A stretch of 62,047 bases of DNA from Syntrophomonas sp. DTU018 (lineage in GTDB: Bacteria; Bacillota; Syntrophomonadia; Syntrophomonadales; Syntrophomonadaceae): NCBI GenBank assembly GCA_001513155.1, contig LFSR01000057.1, forward strand, positions 1 through 62,047, read 5' to 3'. The translations under genes and the position numbers were made by a program. Below are positions 48,017 through 57,904 of this stretch, piece after piece (position 1 is the first letter of the stretch; each line of letters opens with the position of its first letter). The notes under the pieces are model-generated. The model made no database searches. It was not told where the DNA came from and saw only the letters and a list, made by a program, of their open reading frames with translations.

Positions 48017-48745
48017 ATGCGTCGGCTTGGAATTGCTGCAGCGCTGCTGGCTGTGCTCTCCCTTATTCTGGTTTGGGAAATCCATAGAGATGCAGGTAAG
48101 TTATTGGATTTGCCTGGCATAGTTGAGGACAGGCTGCCGCCCTCCCCGGTGGAAACCATCCCTGCATCCCAGCGGGCCGCTGCTGACTGGATTGTTATAG
48201 GCGCCCGGGAAGAAGTAAAAAAAGGCACCCGCTACGATGCCAGTTATCAAGTTATCAGTTATCCGGGGGGAGATGTCAGTCCTGATCGGGGTGCATGTAC
48301 TGACGTGGTAATCCGCGCTCTGCGCTGGGCAGGCCTCGATCTTCAGCAGCTTATTCACGAAGACATGGCTGAAAATTTCGCCCTCTATCCTCAAAACTGG
48401 GGACTGACCGGGCCAGATCCTAATATTGACCATCGCCGGGTCCCTAATCAGATGACCTTTTTTCAGCGCCACGGCTTATCCCTTACCTGCCAGGTCGAGG
48501 ATCATCTGGATGAATGGCAGTGGGGAGATATTGTCTACTGGCGTTTTGACAACGGGGAAGAACACTGTGGGGTGATCAGCGATAGGAAAAACCCCTCAGG
48601 CAGACCCCTGGTTATTCATAATGCGGGTATAGCGGTGGAGGAAGATTGCCTGGAACGCTGGGAGATTATTGGTCACTTCCGTTATCCTGTTTTATGGGAT
48701 TCCAATATTTTGGCAAATAGCTCAACCAAGTTTGGATCAAATTGA
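48017..48745 (+). CDS. DUF1287 family exported protein
   Basis: A 242-aa protein with an N-terminal membrane or signal segment (residues 4-20) and a DUF1287 domain (about 55-230: GACTDVVIRALRWAGLDLQ, WGLTGPDPNIDHRRVPN, GDIVYWRF). The C-T-D, H-R-R and H-x-G positions resemble an NlpC/P60-like cysteine peptidase fold; function is unknown. Its last 64 bp overlap the end of the convergent PAS/HD-GYP gene. Confidence 0.82.
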   Translation: MRRLGIAAALLAVLSLILVWEIHRDAGKLLDLPGIVEDRLPPSPVETIPASQRAAADWIVIGAREEVKKGTRYDASYQVISYPGGDVSPDRGACTDVVIRALRWAGLDLQQLIHEDMAENFALYPQNWGLTGPDPNIDHRRVPNQMTFFQRHGLSLTCQVEDHLDEWQWGDIVYWRFDNGEEHCGVISDRKNPSGRPLVIHNAGIAVEEDCLERWEIIGHFRYPVLWDSNILANSSTKFGSN

Positions 48746-51700
48746 CTGCCGGCTTTGTTCCGCAGTTCCTGCACCGCCTCCTCCCGGGACAAGGCCCGGC
48801 GATGAGTCATGGTATCATAGGCATCCGCGATAGCCATAATACGGCACTCCAGGGGTATTTCCTCTCTCTTCAGACCTAAGGGATAACCCTCTCCGTTCCA
48901 CCATTCGTGGTGTTTGAGGATCCAGTCGGATATCAGCACCAATTCGGGTACCGATAAGGCTATGCGATGCCCGATTTCACAGTGTCTTTGCAATAAACGC
49001 TGCTCTTCTTCAGTTAGTTCACCCTCTTTAAACAGAACGGAATCAGGTATGCCTACCTTGCCAATATCATGAAATTGGGCCAGCAAGCGCAAATCATTTA
49101 TGGTCCGGTCGGACAGGCCTAATTCCCGAGCCATAAGTTCAAGCCATAACTGCAGTCGTTCAGCATGTCCTGCGGAAATATCATCTTTGACTTCCAAAGC
49201 TTTAACCAAAGTATGAACCATTGTACTGCGGACACTCCCGCCGCTGTCTAGCTTTTTCCTGTACATATTGTCGTCCGCTTCCTTGAATACCTGCAACATT
49301 GGCACCTGAGGGTGTCGGCGAACCGCATAGCCCAGTGAAAGGCTGATGGGAAAATCACGATGCTCAAGATTATAGTCCTTTACTTTATTAAAAATAGCCT
49401 GTATCCTTTCCTCCAATAAACCGGGGCTGGCATTGGGCACAATGGCGGCGAATTCATCGCCTCCCACCCTGGCCAGAATGTCATCTCCCCGGAAGCAGCT
49501 TTTCATTAAATCTGATATCACCCGCAGCAAACGATCTCCCTGTTCATGACCCAGGGTATCATTAACCAGTTTTAAGCCATCCACATCGCACATAATCAAG
49601 CCAACCGGATTGGAACTGGATTCATACCGTTTCAATGCCTCTTCGAAATAGCGGCGGTTATATAATCCAGTCAGGGGATCACGCTGACTTAAATACGTTA
49701 ATTTCTCCTGGGCAGCTTTCTGTTCAGTAATGTCACGCCCTACCGACTGGTAATTAACTAGATTCCCAAAACCATCAAAAATAGCCCGGTGAGTCCACTG
49801 CTGCCAGCGAATATCTCCATCACATAAAACCACGCGGTATTCCAAAGTACATGACGGATTTTCCGGTGATAAACTATTCATCTGCTGCATGACCCAGGTT
49901 CTATCTTCCGGATGAATAGGCAAATTAAAATTCTTTTCCAAAACCTCTTCTCTCTTTTGGTTAAAATAGCGGCAATAGGCTTCGTTTACAAAGATAATTC
50001 TTCCGTCGGGATGACTGCGGCAGATAAGCTCGGTCTGATCCTCCACAATAGCCCGGTACTGAGCCTCGCTGATCTCCAAGGCCTGCTGGGCTAATTTGCG
50101 TTCGGTTATATCTTCGGCCAATACCATGCCGCCGATAATTTTATCGCCATCACCCAAAAGAGATGAGGTATTCAATTTGATAATGCGTTCCGATCCATTC
50201 TTATGTATAATAGGCACTTCATAGGTATCTCGGGACCTTTTTCCTAACCTGGCGCGTACTCCCTGGTAGATCCTATCCCTTACATCCGGCCTGACAAAAT
50301 CAGCCACGTGACATCCTATAATCTCGTCAGGACCATAACCCAGAACATCATAAGAACGCTTGTTTACAAAAGTTATGTGCCCGTTCCGGTCAAAGGTGAA
50401 AAACATCTCATGCAGGTTGTCGATTAAGGTGTTCAAGTACTCCACCTGCTGGCGCAAGTTCTTTTCGCTGGCCTGTAAAGCCAGCTCGGCTTTTTTCCGG
50501 GCGGTAATATCACGTACAATACCTCGAAAGCCAATTACTTCATCATTTTCTTTGATAGGAATTACTGTACTTTCTACCGCTATCTGGCTTCCATCCCTAT
50601 GCCTGACATACCACTCGGCATCCCGAATTGTTTTACCGGTTTTATAAGCAAGATGGAAGGTTTTCCGTACCCGTTCAGCATTTTCCTCATCCATCATTGT
50701 TCGAAAATTCTTCCCTAACAATTCTCCAGTTCTATAAGCAACTCTTTCACACAGGTAACGGTTTACAAATTGGAAGTTGCCTTCCAGGTCCACTTCAAAA
50801 TAACCATCATCAATATTCTCTATCATGTTGCGGTACTTTTGTTCGCTCTCGTATAGGGCTTTTTCCACTTTTTTTCGCTCAGTAACATCCCGCATAATTT
50901 CTATGGCTCCTGCCAAATTGCCATCCCGGTCCAGTAAAGGCGCACTTTTACAGGATAAGTAGGAGCCCTGCACACCCAGCTGCGGGCAGTAGATTTCCGC
51001 AAATATGGTGTCGTTTTCTTTCGCATCAACTACCATGTTGTATTCCTGTATCAGCTGTGGATTCATTGCGGCATCAATCAACATGGGAACCCGACGGCCA
51101 TAAAAGGGAACGGCATATTCGTAATTGCCCCTTCCCAATATATCCCGGGCTTTAATCCCCGTTAAATCTTCCATAGCATGGTTCCATAATTCCACTTTGC
51201 CCTGCCGGTTTATTACGAAGGCGGGATCGGGTAAAAAGTCGATAATGGTTTGCAGCCGTTGATGAGCTTCGGCCAGGGCATTTTTATTTATTTCCGCCTC
51301 CTCCAGTTGAGCACGCAATTCTTCTTCAACAGCCTGCTGCTGCTGCTGGTAAGCTGCCACTAGCTCTTCCCGAACCCTATGAAGAATGTCATTGCTGCGC
51401 TGCAATTCCATTTCCACCCGCAGCTTTTCTGTGACCTCTTCGGCTAAAGCCATTCCTCCGATAGTTTCCCCATTTCTTTTAACCGGAAAAGCTTTTACCT
51501 GCAAAACACGTTCATCCCCATCACCATGCAGAACCTTGATCATGTAGTTTTCCTCTTTGCCATTATTTAGGTGCTGCTTTAATTCCTGGACGACCACATC
51601 ACGGTATCTTTCCGGAACAAATTCCCACAAATACCGGCCCAGGCATTCACGAGGGGGGTAACCTAACATGGAAAATGCTTGGCGGTTGATGAAGGTAATC

Positions 51701-51804
51701 CTTCCCGTCAAATCGCAAGTGTAAAAAAGCACGTCAATGCTGTCTAGAAGCAGACGATACTCTGCACTAGGAACCAAGTCCCTATCATGGCTGTCAGGTT
51801 TCAT
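48682..51804 (-). CDS. multi-PAS sensor with GGDEF and HD-GYP domains
   Basis: A 1040-aa cytoplasmic signalling protein. Five PAS/PAC units (about 10-135, 175-305, 315-435, 445-565, 575-695), a glutamine-rich coiled coil (about 140-172), a diguanylate cyclase domain with intact VGGDEF and an I-site R-G-D-D five residues earlier, and an HD-GYP phosphodiesterase domain (HDIGK near 945; HHEWWNGEGYP near 990). No transmembrane segment. It could both make and break c-di-GMP in response to redox, ligand or light signals sensed by PAS. It shares its last 64 bp with the convergent DUF1287 gene. Confidence 0.92.
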   Translation of the reverse strand: MKPDSHDRDLVPSAEYRLLLDSIDVLFYTCDLTGRITFINRQAFSMLGYPPRECLGRYLWEFVPERYRDVVVQELKQHLNNGKEENYMIKVLHGDGDERVLQVKAFPVKRNGETIGGMALAEEVTEKLRVEMELQRSNDILHRVREELVAAYQQQQQAVEEELRAQLEEAEINKNALAEAHQRLQTIIDFLPDPAFVINRQGKVELWNHAMEDLTGIKARDILGRGNYEYAVPFYGRRVPMLIDAAMNPQLIQEYNMVVDAKENDTIFAEIYCPQLGVQGSYLSCKSAPLLDRDGNLAGAIEIMRDVTERKKVEKALYESEQKYRNMIENIDDGYFEVDLEGNFQFVNRYLCERVAYRTGELLGKNFRTMMDEENAERVRKTFHLAYKTGKTIRDAEWYVRHRDGSQIAVESTVIPIKENDEVIGFRGIVRDITARKKAELALQASEKNLRQQVEYLNTLIDNLHEMFFTFDRNGHITFVNKRSYDVLGYGPDEIIGCHVADFVRPDVRDRIYQGVRARLGKRSRDTYEVPIIHKNGSERIIKLNTSSLLGDGDKIIGGMVLAEDITERKLAQQALEISEAQYRAIVEDQTELICRSHPDGRIIFVNEAYCRYFNQKREEVLEKNFNLPIHPEDRTWVMQQMNSLSPENPSCTLEYRVVLCDGDIRWQQWTHRAIFDGFGNLVNYQSVGRDITEQKAAQEKLTYLSQRDPLTGLYNRRYFEEALKRYESSSNPVGLIMCDVDGLKLVNDTLGHEQGDRLLRVISDLMKSCFRGDDILARVGGDEFAAIVPNASPGLLEERIQAIFNKVKDYNLEHRDFPISLSLGYAVRRHPQVPMLQVFKEADDNMYRKKLDSGGSVRSTMVHTLVKALEVKDDISAGHAERLQLWLELMARELGLSDRTINDLRLLAQFHDIGKVGIPDSVLFKEGELTEEEQRLLQRHCEIGHRIALSVPELVLISDWILKHHEWWNGEGYPLGLKREEIPLECRIMAIADAYDTMTHRRALSREEAVQELRNKAGSQFDPNLVELFAKILESHKTG

Positions 51805-52103
51805 TCCCAGTCCCCCAGTTTGAAATACCTAGTGGTGTGGGTGCTATATTAAATAAAGCAATTATAAAATTATTCTCTTTAAACCTTATTCTTCCACAGT
51901 CCTAAGAAACTTTCTAGTACCTGCTCAATAAAAATTAGGAAACATTTCCTGGGCCGGTGTGAAATACCGCTGATTTCAAAATGAAAAAGCAACTAATCAC
52001 CCAATATAAGTATATAATGATATTTTGATATAAGGTTTTTAAGTTTGGCGATGACCATTTCCTTGTGTAAAATATAAAAAGTTTATAAAAGGCTGGACTG
52101 AGT

Positions 52104-52526
52104 ATGAAGGTTGAAACTGTGGACCTGCATAATCTAAACCTAAGTGAAGCCCTGGCTAAAGCCGAAAAAAACTTGCTTTGGTCAATGGAGCATCAAGTAG
52201 ATGTAATTGACTTTATACACGGCAAAGGACTGCACAGTGAACGAAGGTTCTCCGTGATTAAACAGGAACTGCGCCGCTATCTAAAAAACAATGCCCTGCT
52301 GAAGGATTCCGGATACCGTGTTGTACCTGGAGAATCAGATCTCCCTATTGCATTAGGTTTTGATGAAGGTCATACTCTAGTGGTGGCCCGGGGTCTGGAA
52401 AACGAATATCTGGGGGGACGTCGCCAGCAAGAGAAAAACCAACTGCTCTTTACCAAAGAAGGGCGCCAGGCAAGAAAAAATGCCAAAGCAATTATGGCTG
52501 CCAAACGCAAGCGCAAGCCACGCTAA
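52104..52526 (+). CDS. Smr-domain protein
   Basis: A 140-aa protein: Smr (small MutS-related) domain in residues 1-70 (VDLHNLNLSEALAKAEKNLL; IHGKGLHS), then a basic C-terminal tail (NAKAIMAAKRKRKPR). Smr domains are nucleases or nucleic-acid binders. The tail suggests RNA or ribosome binding. ATG start; the downstream MBL-fold gene follows within 35 bp. Confidence 0.75.
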   Translation: MKVETVDLHNLNLSEALAKAEKNLLWSMEHQVDVIDFIHGKGLHSERRFSVIKQELRRYLKNNALLKDSGYRVVPGESDLPIALGFDEGHTLVVARGLENEYLGGRRQQEKNQLLFTKEGRQARKNAKAIMAAKRKRKPR

Positions 52527-52558
52527 GAGAGAAAAGCAGTTGTCAAGGAGGAGTTATT

Positions 52559-53476
52559 GTGTTTATCCCGGTTACAGACAAAATTTATCTGGTTGCACCT
52601 TATGAGAGGGGCAATTTTCCCAATTCTTTCTCCTTTTATATTGATGATGAAGTACCCACTTTAATTGATACCCCTTTAACATTCTGGGCCCAGGCATTTC
52701 AGGCGGAGATGGGTGCTCGTCCTGTAAAAAGGATTTTGAATACCCACTTTCACCGGGACCATACCGGATGCAATCACCTGTTTCCAGATGCAGAGGTTTA
52801 TGCTCATCCAGCTGATATCCCGCCTATGCTTTCCCGGGAAAATTTCATGCATTTTTATGGGCTGGATAGATATGCTGATCGAAACGTTGTGGAGGGGCTG
52901 ATGTCCTGGATACAATGGCGGCCAAGTACAGTGACCCATGAATTAAAAGACGGTCAGATTATCAACCTGGGTGACATAGAGCTCACGGTAATCCATACTC
53001 CCGGACATACCCCTGGACACTGTGTATTTTACTGGGAAAAAGAAGGTTTGCTCTTTTCCGGCGATATTGATCTTACCAGTTTCGGTCCCTGGTATGGGAA
53101 TGTCAACAGCGATATCACCCAGTTAATTGAGTCTATCGAGAAGCTGATAAACTTAAATCCCCGGGTAATATGCTCCGGTCATAAAGGGGTAATTGAACAT
53201 AACGTGCGGGACCAGTTGAATAGATACCTGGATCGCTTGTTGGAAAAAGAAGAAAATGTATTAAAAGCATTAAAAAAACCTCTTACCCTAGATGAGTTGG
53301 TAGAGCGCAAATTGGTCTACGGGCGCTGGGGAAAACCGGAAGAGCAGTTCCATTACTTCGAAAAAATAAGTGTAATGGTGCACCTGCGCCGCCTGCAGGA
53401 ACTCCAGCTAGTGGAGGAATACCAGGGGAAATACCGGGCTGTTAACCAGCCCCCCTGCCAATGTGCCCACATGTAG
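52559..53476 (+). CDS. MBL-fold metallo-hydrolase
   Basis: A 305-aa metallo-beta-lactamase-fold protein. Zinc motif NTHFHRDHTG near residue 60, HTPGHTPGHC near 145, SGDID near 165 and SGHKG near 200. GTG start with AAGGAGGAG. The C-terminal part (about 235-300) is a small helical winged-helix-like add-on and ends in a Cys/His cluster (CQCAHM). Substrate unknown. Confidence 0.85.
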   Translation: MFIPVTDKIYLVAPYERGNFPNSFSFYIDDEVPTLIDTPLTFWAQAFQAEMGARPVKRILNTHFHRDHTGCNHLFPDAEVYAHPADIPPMLSRENFMHFYGLDRYADRNVVEGLMSWIQWRPSTVTHELKDGQIINLGDIELTVIHTPGHTPGHCVFYWEKEGLLFSGDIDLTSFGPWYGNVNSDITQLIESIEKLINLNPRVICSGHKGVIEHNVRDQLNRYLDRLLEKEENVLKALKKPLTLDELVERKLVYGRWGKPEEQFHYFEKISVMVHLRRLQELQLVEEYQGKYRAVNQPPCQCAHM

Positions 53477-53522
53477 TTCCAGAACATACCCAGAAGAATG
53501 CTTGACCATTATTTATAGCAGA

Positions 53523-53560
53523 GAAGACAGGGCGATGTTTTTTCCCTGTCTTCTTCGTCT
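53523..53560 (+). terminator. terminator after the MBL-fold gene
   Basis: Perfect 10-bp stem GAAGACAGGG/CCCTGTCTTC, then a T-rich run TTCGTCTTTGTTTTT. Confidence 0.7.
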
Positions 53561-53647
53561 TTGTTTTTATCAATCTTTTTCAATAGATCCGCGTCCCTTA
53601 TCTCAGCTTTGCAGCTAATTACTTTTCATCCTAGCTTGCGTCCCAGG

Positions 53648-53679
53648 TCATAATTGCTAGCGAAGCGACCCAATCTTAC
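53648..53679. repeat. degenerate TCAT-ATTGC-AGCGAAGCG repeat remnant
   Basis: TCATAATTGCTAGCGAAGCG followed by ACCCAATCTTA resembles one arm of the 1552-1648 palindromic family. Only one arm remains; chance similarity is possible. Confidence 0.4.
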
Positions 53680-53776
53680 CAAAAATTACAGGCAATGCCG
53701 ACAAGAAAACATAGCGCAGCCCTTTGCTCTCCATGGTGACAATACAGCCATCTTTTAGGATGGAGAACCTATTACC

Positions 53777-55003
53777 TTATACCACCGTTACGTGGCGCAA
53801 TTCCGGAAAGGGGGCCAGAGTACGATCCAGCACTCCCCGCATGTAACTTATGGCAATGCCGTAGTTGGTAATGGGTACCCCCGCCTGTTCAGCCTGCTCC
53901 ATCCGGTTCAGGTAGGAACGCCTGGTTATGGTGCAGCCTCCGCATTGCACAATCAGCTTATAATCTTTTAAATCCTTGGGAAAAGCAGGTCCCGCAGTTA
54001 CCTGGAAATCAATATCCTTGCCGGTAAACTGCCTCATCCAGCGGGGAATTTTTACCCGGCCAATGTCTTCATGAAAAGGATGATGAGTGCAGGCTTCAGC
54101 TATCAATACCACATCACCATTATCCAAGGTGTCTATAGCCCGGGCACCGGCTACCAATGAGGCTAAATCCCCTTTATACCGGGAAAAGATGATAGAAAAA
54201 GTAGTCAGGGGTATATGGTCAGGCAATTGCCGGTAAACCTCCAGTACCGCTTGGGAATCAGTTATCACCAGATCTGGAGGAGAGCTTAGTTTATACATCT
54301 GCCTGGCCAGATCCTTCTCGGTTACTACTAAAGCACTGGCCCGGCAATCCAGTATATTTCTTAAAGTCTGAACCTGAGGAAGAATCAGCCTCCCCTTGGG
54401 AGCGCCGGAATCTATGGGTACTACCAAAACCACCATATCCCCTGGTTTTACTATCCCGTCCAGCAGACCCGGGTCTTCCAGGCGCCCGGCATCTTTTTGA
54501 TTCCTGATGAGGTCTTTAAGGGCGGCTATTCCCCGTCCATCTTCCGTAGATACCAGGATATAGGGCCAGCCTTTGTCTTGCACAGTCTGCTCCACACCCC
54601 GGTAACGTTCCAGATCAATTTTGTTAATTACCACTATAAAGGGTTTTTTCTGGGCGGTCAGAGCTGCAGCCAGGTATTCCTCATAATCAGTTATCTTCCC
54701 ATCACCGATAACCAGCAGCCCTATATCAGCATTCTCCAAAACCTGGTTGGTTTTCTGGACACGCATTGCTCCCAGTTCGCTGTCGTCGTCAATTCCTGCG
54801 GTATCGATCAGCAGGCAAGGTCCCAGAGGATTCAGTTCCACTGCCTTTTCCACCGGGTCAGTGGTAGTTCCGGGTACATCGGATACAATGGCCAGATCAT
54901 AGCCCACCAGGGCATTAATCAGGGATGATTTTCCCGCATTGCGGCGCCCCAAAACGGCAATTACCGTTCTCATGCCTTTGGATGTCTCATTTAAGCTGCT
55001 CAT
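53777..55003 (-). CDS. hydF: [FeFe]-hydrogenase maturation GTPase HydF
   Basis: A 408-aa scaffold that assembles the 2Fe subcluster. GTPase motifs G1 GRRNAGKSS, G3 DTAGI and NKIDL are in the N-terminal half; the cluster motif C-T-H (EACTHHPF) and CGGCTITRR is at the C terminus. The ATG at 55003, with GGAGG and one base after the hydE stop, is used; the ORF that starts at 55129 overlaps hydE. Last gene of the maturase operon. Confidence 0.96.
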   Translation of the reverse strand: MSSLNETSKGMRTVIAVLGRRNAGKSSLINALVGYDLAIVSDVPGTTTDPVEKAVELNPLGPCLLIDTAGIDDDSELGAMRVQKTNQVLENADIGLLVIGDGKITDYEEYLAAALTAQKKPFIVVINKIDLERYRGVEQTVQDKGWPYILVSTEDGRGIAALKDLIRNQKDAGRLEDPGLLDGIVKPGDMVVLVVPIDSGAPKGRLILPQVQTLRNILDCRASALVVTEKDLARQMYKLSSPPDLVITDSQAVLEVYRQLPDHIPLTTFSIIFSRYKGDLASLVAGARAIDTLDNGDVVLIAEACTHHPFHEDIGRVKIPRWMRQFTGKDIDFQVTAGPAFPKDLKDYKLIVQCGGCTITRRSYLNRMEQAEQAGVPITNYGIAISYMRGVLDRTLAPFPELRHVTVV

Positions 55004-55004
55004 A

Positions 55005-56090
55005 TTACATAGCCTCCTCTGCTGGCATATGGCCAGCCTCATTATTTTCCTCACTCTGCTGCCGGCGTTTAGCCCAGCGCAGGGAATCGCCCCACTGCCA
55101 TAATCCCAAGCGGAAACCGGCTTCCTCAACTTCTGCCTTTAGCTGAGAGAAAGGCTTATAATTTTTGTTGGCATACAGACGGTAATGCTCCCGGTACTCA
55201 ATGGGGGTCAGTATGGGCATCACTACATTGGCCCCGGCTCTTAAACCCCATTTTAGCCCATCGGGACGCAGGGACTGGAGAGCAGTTGAGGCTACCATAT
55301 TGATATCCGGCATGAGAATACGGGTCAAAGCCATTATTTTCAGGGTATGCACCCAGGGATCTACCTGACTTTTTACCGATTTTTGGCCCATGGGAGTCTG
55401 AGGATGAGGAATATAGGGTCCCAGGCCTATCATATCCACATCCATGTCAACAAAAAACTGCAAGTCCGCCACCAGGTGATCAGAAGTCTGACCGGGAAGG
55501 CCTACCATTATACCGGTACCCACCTGATAGCCGAGATCCTTTAAGTAGTACAAGCATTCCAGCCGTTTTCCCAGGGTCTGGGAGGGCGGATGAATGCTGG
55601 CAAAAAGCTGCGGGTCCGTAGTCTCTATCCGCAGCAGGTAACGATGAGCACCGGCTTCATACAAGCGCTTGTAGTCAGCATAGGATAGTTCGCCGACACT
55701 CAGGGTAATACCCAACCCTATGGAACCGTCCCGGGTGGTTAATTCCCTGATTTCGCTTACCACTCTTACTAAAAAGTCGACGGTTTTCCGGTCGGGGTTT
55801 TCCCCGGACTGTAAAGCCAGGGACTGAAAGCCCAGCTTGTGGGCTTGCAAAGCTAGCTCTATTATCTCTTCCGCCTTTAAACGGTAGCGCTCCAGGGCAT
55901 TATTGTCCCGGCGCAGGCCACAATAATAGCAGTTGCGCTGGCAGTAATTGGTGATTTCGATCAATCCCCGCAGATATACTTCATCGCCGCGGCACATCCG
56001 CCTTACCTGATCAGCCTTGGCTATCAACTCCTCCAGGGTTGCGGGGTTGTCATCCTTCAATATATTCTCGATCCAACTCATTTCTATCAC
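55005..56090 (-). CDS. hydE: [FeFe]-hydrogenase maturation radical SAM protein HydE
   Basis: A 361-aa radical SAM enzyme, BioB/ThiH-like barrel. EITNYCQRNCYYCGLRR (about residue 46) has the C-x3-C-x2-C motif and SLALQSGENPD follows. HydE works on the HydG-made Fe(CO)2CN precursor. It starts directly after the small unknown gene and stops one base before hydF, so the genes are translationally linked. Start 56090 or 56081. Confidence 0.95.
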   Translation of the reverse strand: MIEMSWIENILKDDNPATLEELIAKADQVRRMCRGDEVYLRGLIEITNYCQRNCYYCGLRRDNNALERYRLKAEEIIELALQAHKLGFQSLALQSGENPDRKTVDFLVRVVSEIRELTTRDGSIGLGITLSVGELSYADYKRLYEAGAHRYLLRIETTDPQLFASIHPPSQTLGKRLECLYYLKDLGYQVGTGIMVGLPGQTSDHLVADLQFFVDMDVDMIGLGPYIPHPQTPMGQKSVKSQVDPWVHTLKIMALTRILMPDINMVASTALQSLRPDGLKWGLRAGANVVMPILTPIEYREHYRLYANKNYKPFSQLKAEVEEAGFRLGLWQWGDSLRWAKRRQQSEENNEAGHMPAEEAM

Positions 56091-56378
56091 TCACTTCAAG
56101 TAATCTTTTAACACCTGGACCATTTGGGTTAACTCGGGCTCGGGAATGGGACAGGGCTCATCAAGGACTATTCCCCATCCCTCGTTAATCTGCACCCGCC
56201 GGCCGGCGCTGAACATACTGGTTTCGTCCCCCCATACATGTGACCAGCGGCGCCCGTATATTTTGGTCCAGCGCACTTTCAGCTCCGGATATAATTCCTG
56301 TATCGCCTGGTGGCAGGCCTGTAAGGTCGGAAGCTGCCGGACATAATTCTCAATTCGCTTTGCCAATTCCCGGGTCAT
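56091..56378 (-). CDS. small protein of unknown function between hydG and hydE
   Basis: A 95-aa soluble protein (ELAKRIENYVRQLPTLQACH, then IYGRRWSHVWG and SAGRRVQINEGWG). I do not recognise the family. It is 13 bp after hydG and abuts hydE, so it is co-transcribed with the maturation genes. Tryptophan- and arginine-rich. A role in hydrogenase maturation or assembly is inference from position. Confidence 0.8.
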   Translation of the reverse strand: MTRELAKRIENYVRQLPTLQACHQAIQELYPELKVRWTKIYGRRWSHVWGDETSMFSAGRRVQINEGWGIVLDEPCPIPEPELTQMVQVLKDYLK

Positions 56379-56390
56379 AGGATGACCTCC

Positions 56391-57857
56391 TTACAGGAAT
56401 AGATCCCGTTCTCCTGCTTCGATCCGTTCCAGCATGCTTTTGACCTTCTCTCTTACATGCTCGTTAGGCAAGGCATCTAATTCTTTATCAATCAGGTAAG
56501 ACGCTTCCGTTTTGGTTTCCGGGCTGGCATAATCCAGCAGGTATTCTTTGAAGGTGAGGATAGCGTTGGGCATACACAGATTATGGATTTTGCCCTGCTT
56601 GGTAATACTCATGAAGCATTCCCCGGTACGCCCGCAGCGGTAATCAGCGGTGCAGAAGGAGGTTATGAAACCCATCTTGGCCAGATCGCGGATCATCTCA
56701 TCCAGAGTGCGGTTATCCCCGAGAATAAACTGCTGGCGGGTGTAATCCAAATTATTTTCAGAATAGCTGCCCACGCCGATGTTGGACCCGGCATCCAGCT
56801 GGGTGACCCCTACTTTAATTACGTCGTTGCGCACCTCGGCTCTCTCCCGGGCGGTTAAGATAAGTCCTGTATAAGGCACTGACAGGCGAATAACGGTTAC
56901 CAGTTTCTTAAAGCTGTCATCATCCACCAGGTAACGGCTATTCTTAGTAAAGGGAGTATTGACTGCGGGCTGAATCCTGGGTACAGATATAGTATGAGGC
57001 CCCACTCCGCCGAATTTCTCCTCCAAGTCGATAGTATGCAGCAGCAGGCCCATGACTTCAAATTTCCAGTTATACAGCCCAAACAAAGCCCCGATACCTA
57101 CATCGTCCACTCCAGCTTCCAGACAGCGATGGAGTGAATACAGCCGCCAGTGATAGTTGGCTTTAATTGTTCCTTTGGGATGCAGGCGCTGGTATGATTT
57201 ATGATGATAGGTTTCCTGGAATACCTGGAAGGTGCCGATGCCCACATCTCTCAATATCTTCAGATCTTCTACAGACATGGGGGCCGCATTCACATTGACC
57301 CGGCGTATTTCCCCGTTGCCTACTTTGGTGTTATAAGCGCAGGCTATGGTATCGGCAATATAATGAACGTCAGATAAGGGATGCTCTCCATAGACCATGA
57401 TCAAGCGCTTATGCCCTTGCTGAACTAAAGCTTTTATTTCCGCTTCTACTTGATCCAAAGTCAGCCGGTGGCGCACCGTTTCCTTATTTGATTTCCTATA
57501 ACCGCAGTAAACACAGTTGTTAACACAGTAATTGCTGACATAAAGAGGAGCAAAAGTAACAATACGGCGCCCGTATACCTTCTCCTTTATCTGGTAGCCA
57601 ACCTGATACATTTCCTCCCAAATTTCTTCATCCTGGCAATTCAACAGAGCTGCGGTTTCATCAGGGTCCAACCGCTGCAGTTCCAGGGCTTTGGCCATAA
57701 TTTCCCGCAGCCTGGTCTTGGAAGGCTGCCGGTTGGCCAGCAGAGCCTGGTTTATAAGTTCTTCATTGACAAAATCCCGCCCCTGGTTCAGGTATTTCTC
57801 TATCTGCTCAGGTTTGACAACACTATCTATCCATTCCTGATAACTTACGCTGCTCAT
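56391..57857 (-). CDS. hydG: [FeFe]-hydrogenase maturation radical SAM lyase HydG
   Basis: A 488-aa tyrosine lyase that makes CO and CN for the H-cluster. NYCVNNCVYCGYRKSN (about residue 108) is the radical SAM motif and a Cys-rich C-terminal stretch (SFCTADYRCGRTGECFMS) holds the auxiliary cluster. ATG at 57857, with GGGGGTGTG upstream, is preferred to an upstream ATG. Second gene of the operon after the TM1266-type regulator. Confidence 0.96.
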   Translation of the reverse strand: MSSVSYQEWIDSVVKPEQIEKYLNQGRDFVNEELINQALLANRQPSKTRLREIMAKALELQRLDPDETAALLNCQDEEIWEEMYQVGYQIKEKVYGRRIVTFAPLYVSNYCVNNCVYCGYRKSNKETVRHRLTLDQVEAEIKALVQQGHKRLIMVYGEHPLSDVHYIADTIACAYNTKVGNGEIRRVNVNAAPMSVEDLKILRDVGIGTFQVFQETYHHKSYQRLHPKGTIKANYHWRLYSLHRCLEAGVDDVGIGALFGLYNWKFEVMGLLLHTIDLEEKFGGVGPHTISVPRIQPAVNTPFTKNSRYLVDDDSFKKLVTVIRLSVPYTGLILTARERAEVRNDVIKVGVTQLDAGSNIGVGSYSENNLDYTRQQFILGDNRTLDEMIRDLAKMGFITSFCTADYRCGRTGECFMSITKQGKIHNLCMPNAILTFKEYLLDYASPETKTEASYLIDKELDALPNEHVREKVKSMLERIEAGERDLFL

Positions 57858-57904
57858 AATCACACCCCCAAATGAAATTCTCAAGTATATTTTTTCGCCT
57901 CTGG

